DNA from: Basidiobolus meristosporus CBS 931.73 | Lineage: Eukaryota; Basidiobolomycota; Basidiobolomycetes; Basidiobolales; Basidiobolaceae | Direction: 5' to 3' | NCBI GenBank assembly: GCA_002104905.1 | Contig: MCFE01000152.1 | Location: 89,079 to 153,078, forward strand | Length of the DNA stretch: 64,000 bases | Part shown: positions 1 to 10,591 of the stretch, piece by piece | Layout of the letters: the number at the start of each line of letters is the position of its first letter | How positions within the stretch are numbered: position 1 is the first letter of the stretch | The notes under the pieces: model-generated | Seen by the model: only the letters and a program-made list of their open reading frames with translations | Databases searched by the model: none | What the model was told of the DNA's origin: nothing | Position numbers and translations under genes: made by a program

Positions 1-188
1 GATTACCCACACATTGGGGCTGCGTAGCTTCTTAATGCCATAGGCATAGGTGTCTCTATGTGCACATTTGCCCTCAGTATTTTCCAACTCTTTCTGGCTG
101 TCTTCCATGTGCCAACTCATCACATCTATGATGGCTTGAATGTAATATTCTAGATGAGATTGGGATATGGTAGTACCTGCAACTTTAC

Positions 189-2225
189 TCATCTTGCTAT
201 CTCCCCACACATCCGCTCCATAGGAAACTCCCAAAAAGCGAAGCAAGGCCCAATATTCTCCACACACCATGCAAGATGGAGTAGAGAATGGATACAGTAG
301 CAGCAGAGATCTACATGTTCAGCTTTATGTTTGTAGTATAGCTGCTCAAATCCTGTCACAAACTCCTCACACAACAGCTGTAGATGAATCAAGTTGGCAT
401 TGGTGATCTGCTTCTGGATAAATATTCCTACAATGTCCACATATGACTCCCAATGCTTCCAATGTACTCTTGGTAGGAATGGCTTCAAAACACCACTTGA
501 ATAAATACATATCCAGTTCATCCAGTCTTTGCATTTGTATTGTTGCATATGCATATGAATATTAATTGGAGCCTGTGTGAAGTACTTAGGATAGCAGATA
601 CTCTGTAATATCTTGCCAATTTCTTCAAATTTCTCCGGTATCTCAAGGGGCTCATTTAGCTTGAAATATCCCATGTACAACTTGGTCATCAGTATAGGGA
701 TACTATTGAAAAGCAAATGCATTGCTCCCAGTGGAAAGCTTTTGCTCCAACAGATACTCTTTATCTTAAGTATCCAGTTTCCAATTGATTCCATATTCCA
801 GCCAATGGCTTATAGCATGCCAACTTTGCTGCAGTTGCATGCTTACTTCTGTACATTCTTTCTGTGAAAAGATGATGTTCTTAGTGCTGGTTTTTGGGTA
901 ATAATAATGTATGTGAGTTATGGAGTAAATCCCCTGGATCTCACACATTTGACAGCAATACTGTCCATTGTGCCTGGAAAAACCTGCTATCTTGCTGATG
1001 GCTGGGGTATCTCCAATGCAGATAATAATATGTGCATTCACATGACAGCCATTTACTGTTATCCTGCTGGAAATCATACAAAATTCATCCAGCAATGGAT
1101 ACAGGTAGCTATCCAGGCTGGACAGTGATTTAGGCCCAGATACCAGTGAGACTACCATCAGATTGTTGCTCTGATACCGTAAGATGGGCAGCAGATTCAG
1201 ATTGATGAGAATCAGTGGCCAGCAGGATTTGCTGGTAGAGTTCTTGTTTAATGAGAATTCTTCAAGTGCTAAAGCAAAGGCATGTTCATACATACCTTCA
1301 AAGTAGCCCTTGCTTCTTAGCTGTTTGTAATGTTTGCCATCAAATATACTGGATATGTTTGCACTTAATTGATACTGAGTGTGGTACTGTATAGCTTTGC
1401 AATATTTGTTGGACTGCATCAGCTTCCTCAGACAGGGTATGACCAGAATATATCCAGAGTGTGAACAATGTTTTCCCTCAATGGTGGTGGATTCCTGACA
1501 ATTTGGACATGTTGCAATGGTAGCATTTTTGGATGTCAATGCCATGCAACTGTTAGCACATGCTGGAATCAGGACAGTCTCTGGATCATATGTTGCCACC
1601 CACATGATGGTTGTCCACTTGTACCATGTACATGGTAAGTTGCATCCCAGTATGATTTTGACAAGAAGTAGTAATAAATCCTCAAGCCCCTGTTACTGAT
1701 ATTAGTGGAAACACACCACTTCTCTAGCCACTACATTACATCATTCACCAGTAGATGGATTACTGGGCTCACTTGGCTCCATAAAGTATCCTTGGCATTT
1801 GTTTCAACAGGTGTTGTCTCAATGCATATAGGGATTTGACTGGTCTCATACAAGGTACTGTTGTTGGGGGAGATAGGCTCAAAATCCATCAGTGAACCTT
1901 CTTTGTCAGAGCTATTACTCTGTGTGCCATATTCAGAAGGCTGAGGTGAGCCTAAAGGTGTCACAAACTCACCTGACTCAGTTTGTGCAAGGTGACAAGG
2001 ATGGCCAGGTGCCAATATAAAAGTATCAACTAGGTGGCAAGAAAATGTTGGTACAGTGGTGACCAATGAATGGTCAAATATGACTTGGGTGGCAAAACAC
2101 TGGCTGTGATCCTTGTAATACTTCCTATGCTGTCTGCGTGCTTCATGGCTGAGAGGCTTGCCACAATAGCCACATGGTCTTTTTTCTCTTCTCTTACAGC
2201 GTTGAGTCACAGCAGTCTTGTCCAT
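189..2225 (-). pseudogene. Decayed tnp2/CACTA-like (Plavaka-type) transposase
   Basis: Three collinear minus-strand open stretches together look like one transposase. The upstream piece (1731-2225) carries a Cys/His finger (CGYCGKPLSHEARRQH) followed by an acidic Ser/Pro-rich stretch. The middle piece (766-1605) has a second CxxC element (CPNCQES), then a tnp2-like core in which IAGFSRHNGQYCCQMC matches the place where tnp2 proteins have a Gly-x-x-(S/R)-x-x-x-C-x-x-C motif. The last piece (189-794) ends with HLAWCVENIGPCFAFWEFPMER, which resembles the DUF4218-type C-terminal region (HL-x-n-GP-x-W-x-F-x-MER). The middle and last pieces overlap in different frames around 766-794, so at least one frameshift separates them, and the finger piece is separated by about 125 bp. 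Introns could explain part of this, but the frame change inside a conserved stretch suggests decay. Family assignment rests on motif resemblance only. Confidence 0.55.
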
Positions 2226-2447
2226 GGGGCAAACAGTTTGACCTTCAACAACATAACACTATTATATCACTTTTTGGTCAATACTCATGTGAACTTAAGT
2301 CAGGCATGTATTTGAGACATTGCACCTACATGAATGCAAGATTCAATGATGACCCGCCATAGTGAGTATTATAAATAAAGCTGTGACACCACATACACAC
2401 GTATATGTAACACTATTTCCCCTTTGGTTTGACTCATTTCCATATAT

Positions 2448-2873
2448 ATGCCTCCAAAAAATAAAGCAAAGTCATCTGGTTCTCAACCAAACCCCACTGC
2501 TGATGTCAACAGAAGAACAGTTGGACAACAGCTTGCTTTGACATTCAGTGCAACAAGCAGGGCTACATCCAAAAAAGGCCCTGTGGACAGTGTGCTCATT
2601 GAAGGTAACAATGCGGACTCCTCAGGCTCTGAGTCAAGTAGGCAATTGAGAACCTCTGTGGAGCCACAAGCAGACTGTTATGCTCAGGCAGATGAGAATG
2701 TAGCAAATGCAGTACCCTCAGCTGAAGATCAGCAAGTGGCCATGATAACATCACCACCACCCATATTAGCAAGTATGTTGTCAGCTCATACTGAAGCATT
2801 AATGAAGCAATTAGACTTGTTCCATTGTGCCATTGATCATAGTACCAGAAAGTGCTGTATATTTTGCTATTAA
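2448..2873 (+). CDS. Transposon-associated ORF, N-terminal part (unknown)
   Basis: A 141-codon frame starting MPPKNKAKSSG, with a basic start, a Ser/Gln-rich middle and a hydrophobic end (PPPILASMLSAHTEALMKQLDLF). It is transcribed divergently from the tnp2-like transposase, with about 220 bp between the two starts, as expected for a two-gene CACTA/CMC element. The frame closes just before a 20-bp tandem repeat. The next frame (2977-3522) may be its continuation after a removed or mutated segment. I recognise no domain and infer only that it belongs to the transposon. Confidence 0.3.
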   Translation: MPPKNKAKSSGSQPNPTADVNRRTVGQQLALTFSATSRATSKKGPVDSVLIEGNNADSSGSESSRQLRTSVEPQADCYAQADENVANAVPSAEDQQVAMITSPPPILASMLSAHTEALMKQLDLFHCAIDHSTRKCCIFCY

Positions 2874-2918
2874 TTTGATATTTTAGGGTTGCATGCATGT
2901 CAATTTTGATCCCAAGTT

Positions 2919-2998
2919 GGCACTGTTTGGCACCATCAGGCACTCTGTGGCATGATCAGGCACTATCTGGCATGCTATGGCATTATTGGGCACTATGA
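2919..2998 (+). repeat. 20-bp minisatellite, about four units
   Basis: Four consecutive 20-bp units, each beginning GGCA(C/T)T and, in the first three, containing TGGCA at its centre (starts 2919, 2939, 2959, 2979). Units 1-3 are well conserved and unit 4 has drifted. The repeat lies between two transposon ORFs and coincides with the break of the frame, so it may have arisen by slippage inside a former coding region or intron. Confidence 0.75.
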
Positions 2999-3522
2999 TC
3001 AGCTGGAATGATGGAACAAGTGTATTTGGTGCAATGGCTGATAGGATAGATACAATGGCCCAGAGAAATCAGGAAGTAGTCCAGAAACAGGATGAGCAAA
3101 TAACACATGTAGAGCAATCAATATCCCAGGTAGAGAAAGCAGTTTCTTTTCTGCAAAGAAGGAACTCAAGTGGCTCAATGTCACAGCCAAGAATTGAGCC
3201 ATTTCCCAATGTAACAGCAGAGGAACACTGTACAGTCTTTGAAGCACAACAACAGTGCCCAAAGATAAAGCCCACAGAAAAACCTATCACAGCGTGGGAG
3301 GGAGACAATGTGGTGTTAATACCCAAGCCTAAAAATCAAAAGACATTGAAGATCCATGAAGCTGTTGAGTGCAATAATGAAGAGTGGGCTAATATGCAAG
3401 AGGCCATCAGAAGTCTAGCATGCTATCACCTTAAGGCCAGCATACCATGGGACCATCAGGAACTCAAGGCCAAGCAGAATGCACTAGACTTGTTCCATGA
3501 GCATTATCCTGGATTCAAATAG
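2977..3522 (+). CDS. Transposon-associated coiled-coil ORF (unknown)
   Basis: A frame of 181 codons. After a short leader it contains a clear heptad-rich segment (ADRIDTMAQRNQEVVQKQDE, continuing through ITHVEQSISQVEKAVSFL), which predicts a coiled coil. The C-terminal half (WEGDNVVLIPKPKNQKT and after) is mixed charged sequence. It probably continues the 2448-2873 frame across the minisatellite, and could be a DNA-binding or oligomerising accessory protein of the transposon. No family recognised. Confidence 0.3.
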   Translation: MALLGTMISWNDGTSVFGAMADRIDTMAQRNQEVVQKQDEQITHVEQSISQVEKAVSFLQRRNSSGSMSQPRIEPFPNVTAEEHCTVFEAQQQCPKIKPTEKPITAWEGDNVVLIPKPKNQKTLKIHEAVECNNEEWANMQEAIRSLACYHLKASIPWDHQELKAKQNALDLFHEHYPGFK

Positions 3523-3604
3523 GCAAACAGTTTTTGGACCAGCACTGGTATACTAAGAAAGTATCTTAAGAATAGCAGAAACAATCAAAGGCAGAAGAAC
3601 AAGG

Positions 3605-4747
3605 GTGCCATGGCTAAAAACCAGCGGCTTCCTCAAGAGCCTGTTACAAGCAGGGCCAAAAGCTCCAGACAAGCGTCAAAGAGATGTCAGGCAGCTGGAA
3701 GAGTGCCAATTAAGGACAATCAGGCAGACATGGATGCACCAGCACAACATTTATCAAGGAAAAAGCAAAGTACCACTCAAGAAGCACCCAGTCAAAGTAG
3801 CAGTGGAGGACCTGGCTGTGATAAAAACCAGCCGCTTTTACAGGAGCCTGTCACAACTACGGTTGAGAGCTCAAAACAAGCTGAAAAGAATTGTCAGGTT
3901 GCCAGAAGAGTGCCAGCAAGGGACAAGCAGGCCAAAACAGATGCGTCAGAGCAGAATTTATCCAGGAGAAAATGTAGTTCTTTACAAAAAGCACTCAGAC
4001 AAAGTAGCAGTGAAAGACCGGGCAGTGATAAAGGAAAAGATAAAGGGAAAATGTCTACCCAAGCCTGAGACAGGGAGGCATGCAAAAAAACTGCAATTCT
4101 TGCCAATTGATTCCACAAGCCAGGAACAGACTGAATCCCATCATAGCCAAGAAGAATTACAAACAAGAAAACAGCTGCTTTCACAAGAGTTGGAAGCGCA
4201 GCCAGTTGAGCTACACTCCAGCAAGGTAGATGAGTTTGATGAAAAAGGCAATTTGTCTACCACAGCCTCCACAGCTTCCATTGTTGACAGAGTGGAGATC
4301 CCACTGGCAGACAAGGCTACAACATCAAGAGCTCAAAAGACTATCACAATGCCTTCAGTGGAGTTTTGGAACATTAATAGGTACACCAAGAGGTTGCAGC
4401 ACTTCTTCAAGTGCAGCGCTCAAGAAAACGCACTGGAATATTGCATGGATTTATTGCAAAGACTAGCAGATGTGGAGCTGGACCTTGCAGTGCCAGCTGA
4501 AGACCAGGATGTGTGGGAACCAGTGAATGAAAAGTGGCATAAAGCCGTTGGGATCCCACCAAAGTTGTGGAACCAGAGCATTACAGCAGAAGTACCTATT
4601 GAGTGGTGGATTTTAATGGAGTTACTTGTTGAGTGCGGGGTTGGGCTTAATGTTAGAGTAGGGTATAGAGGCTTGTATAGGTCAATACAACTGGTAATTG
4701 AGGTACAACTGAAGTTTCAATGGAAATATATCAGTTTGTATGCATGA
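3605..4747 (+). CDS. Transposon-associated ORF with tandem duplication (unknown)
   Basis: A 380-codon open frame. Its first 420 bp are an internal tandem duplication of a 207-bp (69-codon) unit (about 3613-3819 and 3820-4026). Because the period is a multiple of three, two overlapping frames are both open across it: this long frame, and the frame starting ATG at 3610 (MAKNQRLPQEPV, closing at 4068). Only the long frame continues into the more ordinary C-terminal part (VEFWNINRYTKRLQHFFKCS to DVWEPVNEKWHKAVG). The true product could start at 3610 and shift by a splice into the long frame. It lies in the same transposon block as the ORFs upstream. Function unknown. Confidence 0.3.
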   Translation: MPWLKTSGFLKSLLQAGPKAPDKRQRDVRQLEECQLRTIRQTWMHQHNIYQGKSKVPLKKHPVKVAVEDLAVIKTSRFYRSLSQLRLRAQNKLKRIVRLPEECQQGTSRPKQMRQSRIYPGENVVLYKKHSDKVAVKDRAVIKEKIKGKCLPKPETGRHAKKLQFLPIDSTSQEQTESHHSQEELQTRKQLLSQELEAQPVELHSSKVDEFDEKGNLSTTASTASIVDRVEIPLADKATTSRAQKTITMPSVEFWNINRYTKRLQHFFKCSAQENALEYCMDLLQRLADVELDLAVPAEDQDVWEPVNEKWHKAVGIPPKLWNQSITAEVPIEWWILMELLVECGVGLNVRVGYRGLYRSIQLVIEVQLKFQWKYISLYA

Positions 4748-5061
4748 AAAGTAAGAGAAATGGCTGAGTCAGGAAGTAAGGAGTGTGAAAAAGAGGCAAT
4801 AGCCAATCAATTCACATAAATGTAGGAGGCAATAGAGTGTCTGGGATCAGAAAGTGAGCAAATTGGCAGGGAACCAATCAAAAGCCACTTATACATTGTT
4901 GTGATGAAAAATTTTGACAAAGTTTTTTGTGAAATCTGGGGTGCAATTATTTTTCAACAGTCTCTGGATGGTGTCCTGATGAGATCAGTACCTCTTAGTC
5001 ACGGGACATTAACTTTGTGATGGCCTTTTGATGGGATCATCTCAATAATCTTTCATAGGGT
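4748..5061. other. Transposon flank, no gene
   Basis: No open frame of note. The sequence is AT-rich with T-runs and is probably the right-hand end of the tnp2-like element. I could not identify its terminal inverted repeat because the left end lies outside the window. Confidence 0.4.
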
Positions 5062-5104
5062 CAGCTTCTCAACTCTCAGACCTGGCTTACCAAGAAGATA
5101 TCTC
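5062..5104 (+). repeat. Fragment of the telomere-array SINE
   Basis: About 43 bp (CAGCTTCTCAACTCTCAGAC and following) match, on the opposite strand, the internal CTCAGACCTGGCTTACC repeat region of the SINE at 62645-63187. It directly abuts a MITE-like fragment. It shows that the SINE family also occurs, at least as debris, away from the array at the right end. Confidence 0.6.
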
Positions 5105-5252
5105 ATATGTTCTGGGTACCTGGTATTTTGGTGAAAATATTCTAAGTAAACCCCAACAAGGAACTTGGTCAGTATTCTCTAGGATTTGAAGGTAATGATC
5201 TAAGTGACTAAGTTAGGTGAATATTTAGGTGGAATTACAAAATTTTACAACA
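5105..5252 (-). repeat. MITE-like repeat, 5' half (copy A)
   Basis: Read on the minus strand it begins GTTGTAAAATTTTGTAATTC, then CCACCTAAATATTCACC, and continues to the TACCAGGTACCCAGAACATG region, where it is cut by the SINE fragment. It keeps the left terminus of the family and lacks the right half. Confidence 0.65.
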
Positions 5253-5699
5253 TTTTAATGCCTTCCAGATATTCCTTACTGTTTTGCTTCTGAACATTGC
5301 AATACTGATTGCTAAGACATATACAGTTGGAGGCACCTTGTTCTTTCTTCTGGTGCTACAAGACTTCTTCTCCTATGCCTTTAACAAGTCATTCTACTAC
5401 TATAACAATATACCTGATGCCTTTTTCCTGTGGGATTTTCTTCATCTTCACCTTGCCGACTGGGTAGCCCAATCATTCAAACTTTTCAATAGAGGGAAGA
5501 ATTCCAGTGATGGCAATAGGGAGCATTCCAGAGAGTAACAGCTTGGGGTTCATATTTCTTTGTCAAAGTCATGTAGATATTCAAAGTGCTTTAGTAATCA
5601 AGAAAATTGCAAATTTTTCACTTAATGATTTCTTAGATGTGAAGGTGGTATTGATACTTTGACATAGGTTAAGTGTTGGCAAAACAAGAATGTATATTG

Positions 5700-5905
5700 T
5701 GCCTAAAAAGATTGTCAGAGCTTGTGTGCAAGTGTGAGACTCGTTGGACAACTCTGAAAACCTCTTGTTCTGGGCAATGATGTGTCAGTGAAGAAGTTTG
5801 AAGTAAATCCCAACAAGAAATTTGGCTAGAACCCTCTATGGCTTGCAGGAAATACAATAAGTGACTATACTGGGTAGATATTTAGGTTTAATTATGCAAT
5901 TTACA
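5700..5905 (-). repeat. Diverged MITE-like repeat (copy B)
   Basis: Minus-strand match to the same family, from the region of its TAAATATCTACCCAGTATAG segment to the GTTGTCCAACGAGTC segment. It is more diverged and lacks the right end. The 5284-5538 stretch between copies A and B holds only chance open frames. Confidence 0.5.
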
Positions 5906-6289
5906 GCAAAAAAAGGCACTCCCATAGCATATCAAGATTAGCATGTATTTATACAATTAAAAAAATATTCAACTTGTCAAAATTGAAATAGTACATAAAT
6001 ATTAGTAATTATTTTGTATGGAAGCTGTAGAGAATAAGTTAGACAAACTAGCATACTTTACTACAGATGAATGATTGCTAACATATTCACCAAGTCAGTG
6101 CCCTAAAAAAATTGAGAAAAGGCCTGCTTAATACATTCATGATATCCACTGAATTCCAGGTTTCTTTAATATCAGCCAAAAATCAGATGACTTCTAAGTT
6201 TGAGATTTTCATTGGGCTAGCTAGAGACAAATATGAATATATTAGGCCATGATTGGAACTAGTCAATGAGAATAGTTAGCTGAGTGCAG

Positions 6290-6638
6290 GTATTGCAAAT
6301 TTTGTTATCACCCCTAAATACTCACCCAACTTTGTCCCTCAGATCATTGTCTACAAATCTTAGGGAAATCTGCCCAAATTCATTGTTGGGGTTTTCTTGT
6401 CAATACTTTATGCTCTGGGTACCTGATGTTTTGGTGAAAATATTGTAAGTTATCCAAGCAGCCCCCAGCACTGTACACATGCTCTTGGGACCTTACTAAA
6501 CATATTCAATGTGATTGTTCTGCCAAAACCATGTGAAAGGAAAAATATTACTTTTACATTCAATAAACCATTAAGTGAAAGCCACATAATCTACTTGTAC
6601 TCCTAATCACTTCTAATATCTCCAAAAGTCTTAAAACA
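6290..6638 (+). repeat. MITE-like repeat, near complete (copy C)
   Basis: Plus-strand copy running from AAATTTTGTTATCACCCCTA through CCCAGCACTGTACACATG and CATTCAATAAACCATTAAGT to a worn right end (AGTCTTAAAACAC). Length is close to the 347 bp of the best copies. No coding capacity. Confidence 0.65.
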
Positions 6639-9600
6639 CAAAGCATATTCTCAATGTTTACCCTGCGAGGGCCATACAGCAGAAGATGTATGAAGATTGG
6701 TAAGCTTATCAGGTCTCAGACAATTAGATCTCAATGCCAGAATAACATGGGGCAATAATGGTTCATAGAACCAATTCCAAATTTGTCTAGGTGCAAATAT
6801 GGGGGAAATTGTTTAAGAGTGAGGAATGATCGTAGTGCGTAACAAAGAATGATTTACACCTCTTGCATTGGATAAAAATCAAGATCAGACCCAACGTATA
6901 AGATAACGATTAGCTACGAAACCTTGTCGTTATGGATGACTTGGTGCTCCACTGATCATTTGCAACCTAAATCCCAATACTTTGTAACATAGTGATGCGA
7001 GACTAATTGATTGAGGTGTAGGTTGCAGCCTAGCTCACGTGAGTACGAGATGTATCAGAGTGAATACTCGTAAGTCAGCCTATCCGGGGGCGACTAGTCA
7101 AAAAAGAGGCCCCATATCGGGGCAAGTTTGTATATAGTTGTTCTGAAGCATTGCAGTGAGCGTGACCTAGATATGGGAAAGGAATTTTCAGCATTCCAAA
7201 TACTTCCTGATCTGAATAACCAAGCTGTGTATCCAAAATAGTCCATCCAGACACCATAGCACTAACCCATACTACTGATGATAGTGCCTAACTGGTACGG
7301 ATGAGGGTAGTGGCATACATCAAGAAGCAAACCAGTTGACTGGCCATGGCCTGATACGCACGCATTGGATCAGTTTAATCTGTTAGATCAATGTGAATCA
7401 AATTCCTACCTAAATGGCGGGATATTCAAGATAGACATTATTCGGAGCTCTGTTTTGACTAGCAGATCAGGCTTCGAAGGCACTGGGGGTTGATTTGGTA
7501 CTGGGGCTTGACCCTTGTTTTTATGGATTGATCCTACCGCCAAGGTACAATCCAGCCCTTACCATTTCTGAGGATATGTAGGTAATAGCCAGTTCAGATG
7601 ATAGGATAGGATCTATGGTGTGCGGTGTGTGGTGTGGTAGATCGTACGAGGGTGATTCACTTTAGTGTCATCTTCCAACTCCTTATTGCACTGGACCAGA
7701 TCTCTGACGAGTGGGGCCACAACAATAGATCAGCCAATCATCTCCCCCAACTGCCGACACCGTGAATGAACTTTAAATGCCAAACAAATTGGACCGAAGG
7801 GTTTCATTGTGGGATCTGTTTGACATAGTAAGTTGGGTTATATATAAACCAGCCTATGGGCAAGCGATGGAACAAGCACAACAAATGGCTTTGCATAACG
7901 AAAACCTTGTACTTGTGCCCACTAATATCCAGCCCATCTCAGTCAGACGTTTGGAACTGGATCGACAGATTCCAGCGATTGTCCTAAAGCGCCGCAATGC
8001 CATTGCAGTTTCACCGCCTGACTCACTGGCGCCTCACTCATGGCGGATCCATTCTCCATACTGAAACTAAGTGGACTGAGAGACCTGACCTGAAAATCAC
8101 CACGCCTTAGCAAAATAGAGAAAATTCCTTCGAAGCAACATAGATGACCCAGTGTATCGTAAATAGGAGATCTCTCCCCACACTGACGAGACAATAAACA
8201 TACCAAATACGAGTTGATATTTGGCCAACTAACTGTTCTACTCGCTTCCAAATATGGGCTCCTTAATCGGGTTCTCACCAACACCCTAGGCCGGTGATTT
8301 CCAGCTATTACCTTTATACAGATTCAGATTCTTTGTGCCGGGCAGGGAATAATAGATTTCAGCCTCTGGAGTCTATGTCCGCCTTTAGGCCAACCCAGCT
8401 CCAGGTAATGGTTAATGTATACAGGCTCCGGAGCACAGCGATCGTTCTGATATATATGTAACCTGCATGCCACGGTTTACTCCGATATCAGCCAAGGTCT
8501 AGGATGCTATGGGAACCCGCCCTGACGGGCACTGTAGTCATGGCTATTGATTCTTGAGGCTGTCACCAATATATATTTGGAAGGATAGAGTTCAGACCAA
8601 TCAGCCTGCTCCTAGCTGAGCTATTCTTCGATCCCAACTGTGCACGTAGGAGCTAAATCCGGCCTCTGAAGAGCTTGGATTCTGTGCGTTCAGGAGTACC
8701 ACTCTGCGTCATTTCATAGGGAAGTGTGGTTGGCAATCCCGAAATAGGGCTGAACTATCGTATGGTAACGCTCGAATCTCTGTAAACTTCAGCCAATGCT
8801 TCAAGAATATGAAGGGGATAAACATCACGAATTATGGGTTTATTTAGATTCCTAAACAACAGAAACGGTGCTACATGACCAATAATTGCTGCCTATAGGA
8901 CGTCAGCTCCATCGGATTTGATTATCTTGAAACCAGTTTCAAGATCTAGTAAGTTGTAGATCATGTCCACCTCACGAATATCTAAGAATAATCCGCTTGG
9001 GCACGGGCGAAGGACACATGCAGCCATTGAACAGTCGGCTCCATGCACTTGACGCTGTTCGCCTACTAGTGCCTTAGTGCATAGCAGTAAGTGCAGCTTT
9101 TGGGGTTTTTGGCGGAGAGTTGGCGGAGAGGCGTTCGTCTGATTTCGGGATTAGAGAAACCCCTTTCCTCCCCTCAATGTAACCCTATAATATATAGCCT
9201 ATTTTCCCCTCGTGACACATTCGATTTATCAAGCGTTCACAGATCGCACAAACTGCACCTCGCATCTCTCCTGAGCTTTCTTTGGCATCCAGAACCAGTA
9301 CTAGTATCAACGGGACATGGTCTTCGAGATGGGAATAACTGGATCAATTGTATTGGTGAGGTTTATCATCAACAGAACAGAACCCACCATGCATGCAGCT
9401 CATTATTACCTTAACGATCAATATGATTCCAAACCTATTTCGTCACACCCAGCGTAGATGTGGCAGGAGTAGGCTGCTATTTCGATCGTTGGTCACTAAC
9501 TGTATTCCGAAAATGGTGTTTACAGTAGTCCCAGAGTTCCTGGGGTCGCCAATAACCTTCGACTCACCAATACAATGTGGCCCAATTGAGAGATTTGCAT

Positions 9601-9754
9601 TATGAAAAAAATGAGTCAGGCCACATATACTTGACGTCCGCTCGAGGTTACTGTTGCTTCTTTATAAACTTAGAGTAATCGGGTTGCGATCATAAAGTAT
9701 CTTTCAAACCGCATTAAGGGCATCTCCACCGCAAATAATCAGCTCGACTTGACC
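6639..9754. other. Gene-poor region, no supported gene
   Basis: About 3.1 kb with higher GC than the repeats on either side. The longest frames (7777-8064 on + and 7943-8284 on -) overlap each other on opposite strands and match nothing I recognise. An exact 14-bp inverted repeat, ATTGTATTGGTGAG, lies at 9347-9360 and 9563-9576. A TATA-like CTATAATATATAG near 9187 precedes a short ATG frame at about 9318 that ends at a possible splice donor, but I cannot follow a gene from it. Confidence 0.5.
9663..9668 (+). promoter_or_regulatory. TATA box of the HMG-box gene
   Basis: TATAAA, about 90 bp upstream of the ATG at 9755, with no other ATG-initiated long frame between. Confidence 0.45.
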
Positions 9755-10591
9755 ATGAGAAGCATACCATCTCTAAGTTCGTACTCAGGAGTTCCAGAGT
9801 ATGTTGTTAGCTACGTGTCCGAGCAACCACCACTATCCTTGCCTTCGTCAAGCAACGGGGTCTCCATACATCTCTGCCTTCACGAATCTCCTGAATTCTT
9901 TAGCAATCCGAGACTAAATGGAACGAGCCTGCTGGAAGAAGCAACCATGTCTATTCCTACGGAGGGAGAGTTTTTCTTCGTACCTGAAGGCTTTGTACCT
10001 ATCCTGATAGTCGAATCGTTAACCTCGGTAATAGAATACAACTACCCGACCAATGCAGTCCCTTCGACCCAGCCCAGATTCCCCGGTCCGGTTTATTCCG
10101 CCTCGATCCACACTCAGCCGACTGGGAATGTACCTCCTCGCGATGTCAAGGCCCTGCATCCAGGAGCCTCAAATCCAGCCAAGACGAAGGGCCCGAAGCT
10201 CAAAAAGGCGCCACGACCTACCAATGCATTTATCATTTTCCGCAGGGAGAACCATGGACGCATATTCCAGCAGAACCCACATCTATCCAACAATGATGTT
10301 TCCAAGGCGCTGGGGAAAGAATGGAAGGAACTGCCGGAACACAAGAAAGATATCTACCGTGAAAAGGCGAAAAACCTTCAATTAGAGTATCAGCACAAGT
10401 ATCCCGACTACAGATTTACCCCTCCAGCACATCGCCAAAAACGCGCGAAAACGCCCAAGTTAGTCAGCGATTGCATGGAGCACACTTACACCAAGCCCAG
10501 CCATCCAGCCCCAGACACTACAATGCACACACGTCCTTCACAAAGTCCTTTTCATATATTGTATATTCCGAAGGTGGGCAGCTCCAGCTAG
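9755..10591 (+). CDS. HMG-box transcription factor (MATA_HMG type)
   Basis: An intact, apparently intronless frame of 278 codons beginning MRSIPSLSSYSG at the first ATG (a TTG two codons upstream is not used). Residues about 150-222 form a clear sequence-specific HMG box: PRPTNAFIIFRRENH, then HLSNNDVSKALGKEWKELP, ending KYPDYRFTPPAHRQKR. The PRP-x-NAF-I entry and the LSN-(N/E)-(D/E)-(I/V)-SK-x-LG-x-x-W core are those of fungal MATA_HMG proteins such as mating-type regulators and Ste11/Rox1-like factors. The basic C-terminal extension after the box is likely a nuclear signal. The N-terminal 150 residues are Ser/Pro-rich and unassigned. A mating-type role is possible but not shown: the triose-phosphate transporter and RNA helicase genes that flank the sex locus in Mucoromycota are absent here, and many early fungi carry numerous MATA_HMG paralogues. 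Confidence 0.88.
   Translation: MRSIPSLSSYSGVPEYVVSYVSEQPPLSLPSSSNGVSIHLCLHESPEFFSNPRLNGTSLLEEATMSIPTEGEFFFVPEGFVPILIVESLTSVIEYNYPTNAVPSTQPRFPGPVYSASIHTQPTGNVPPRDVKALHPGASNPAKTKGPKLKKAPRPTNAFIIFRRENHGRIFQQNPHLSNNDVSKALGKEWKELPEHKKDIYREKAKNLQLEYQHKYPDYRFTPPAHRQKRAKTPKLVSDCMEHTYTKPSHPAPDTTMHTRPSQSPFHILYIPKVGSSS

Noticed and set aside
9755-10591. Naming the HMG-box gene as sexP/sexM or another specific mating-type gene
   Set aside because: The box is of MATA_HMG type, but no flanking marker genes are present and such genes are often multicopy.
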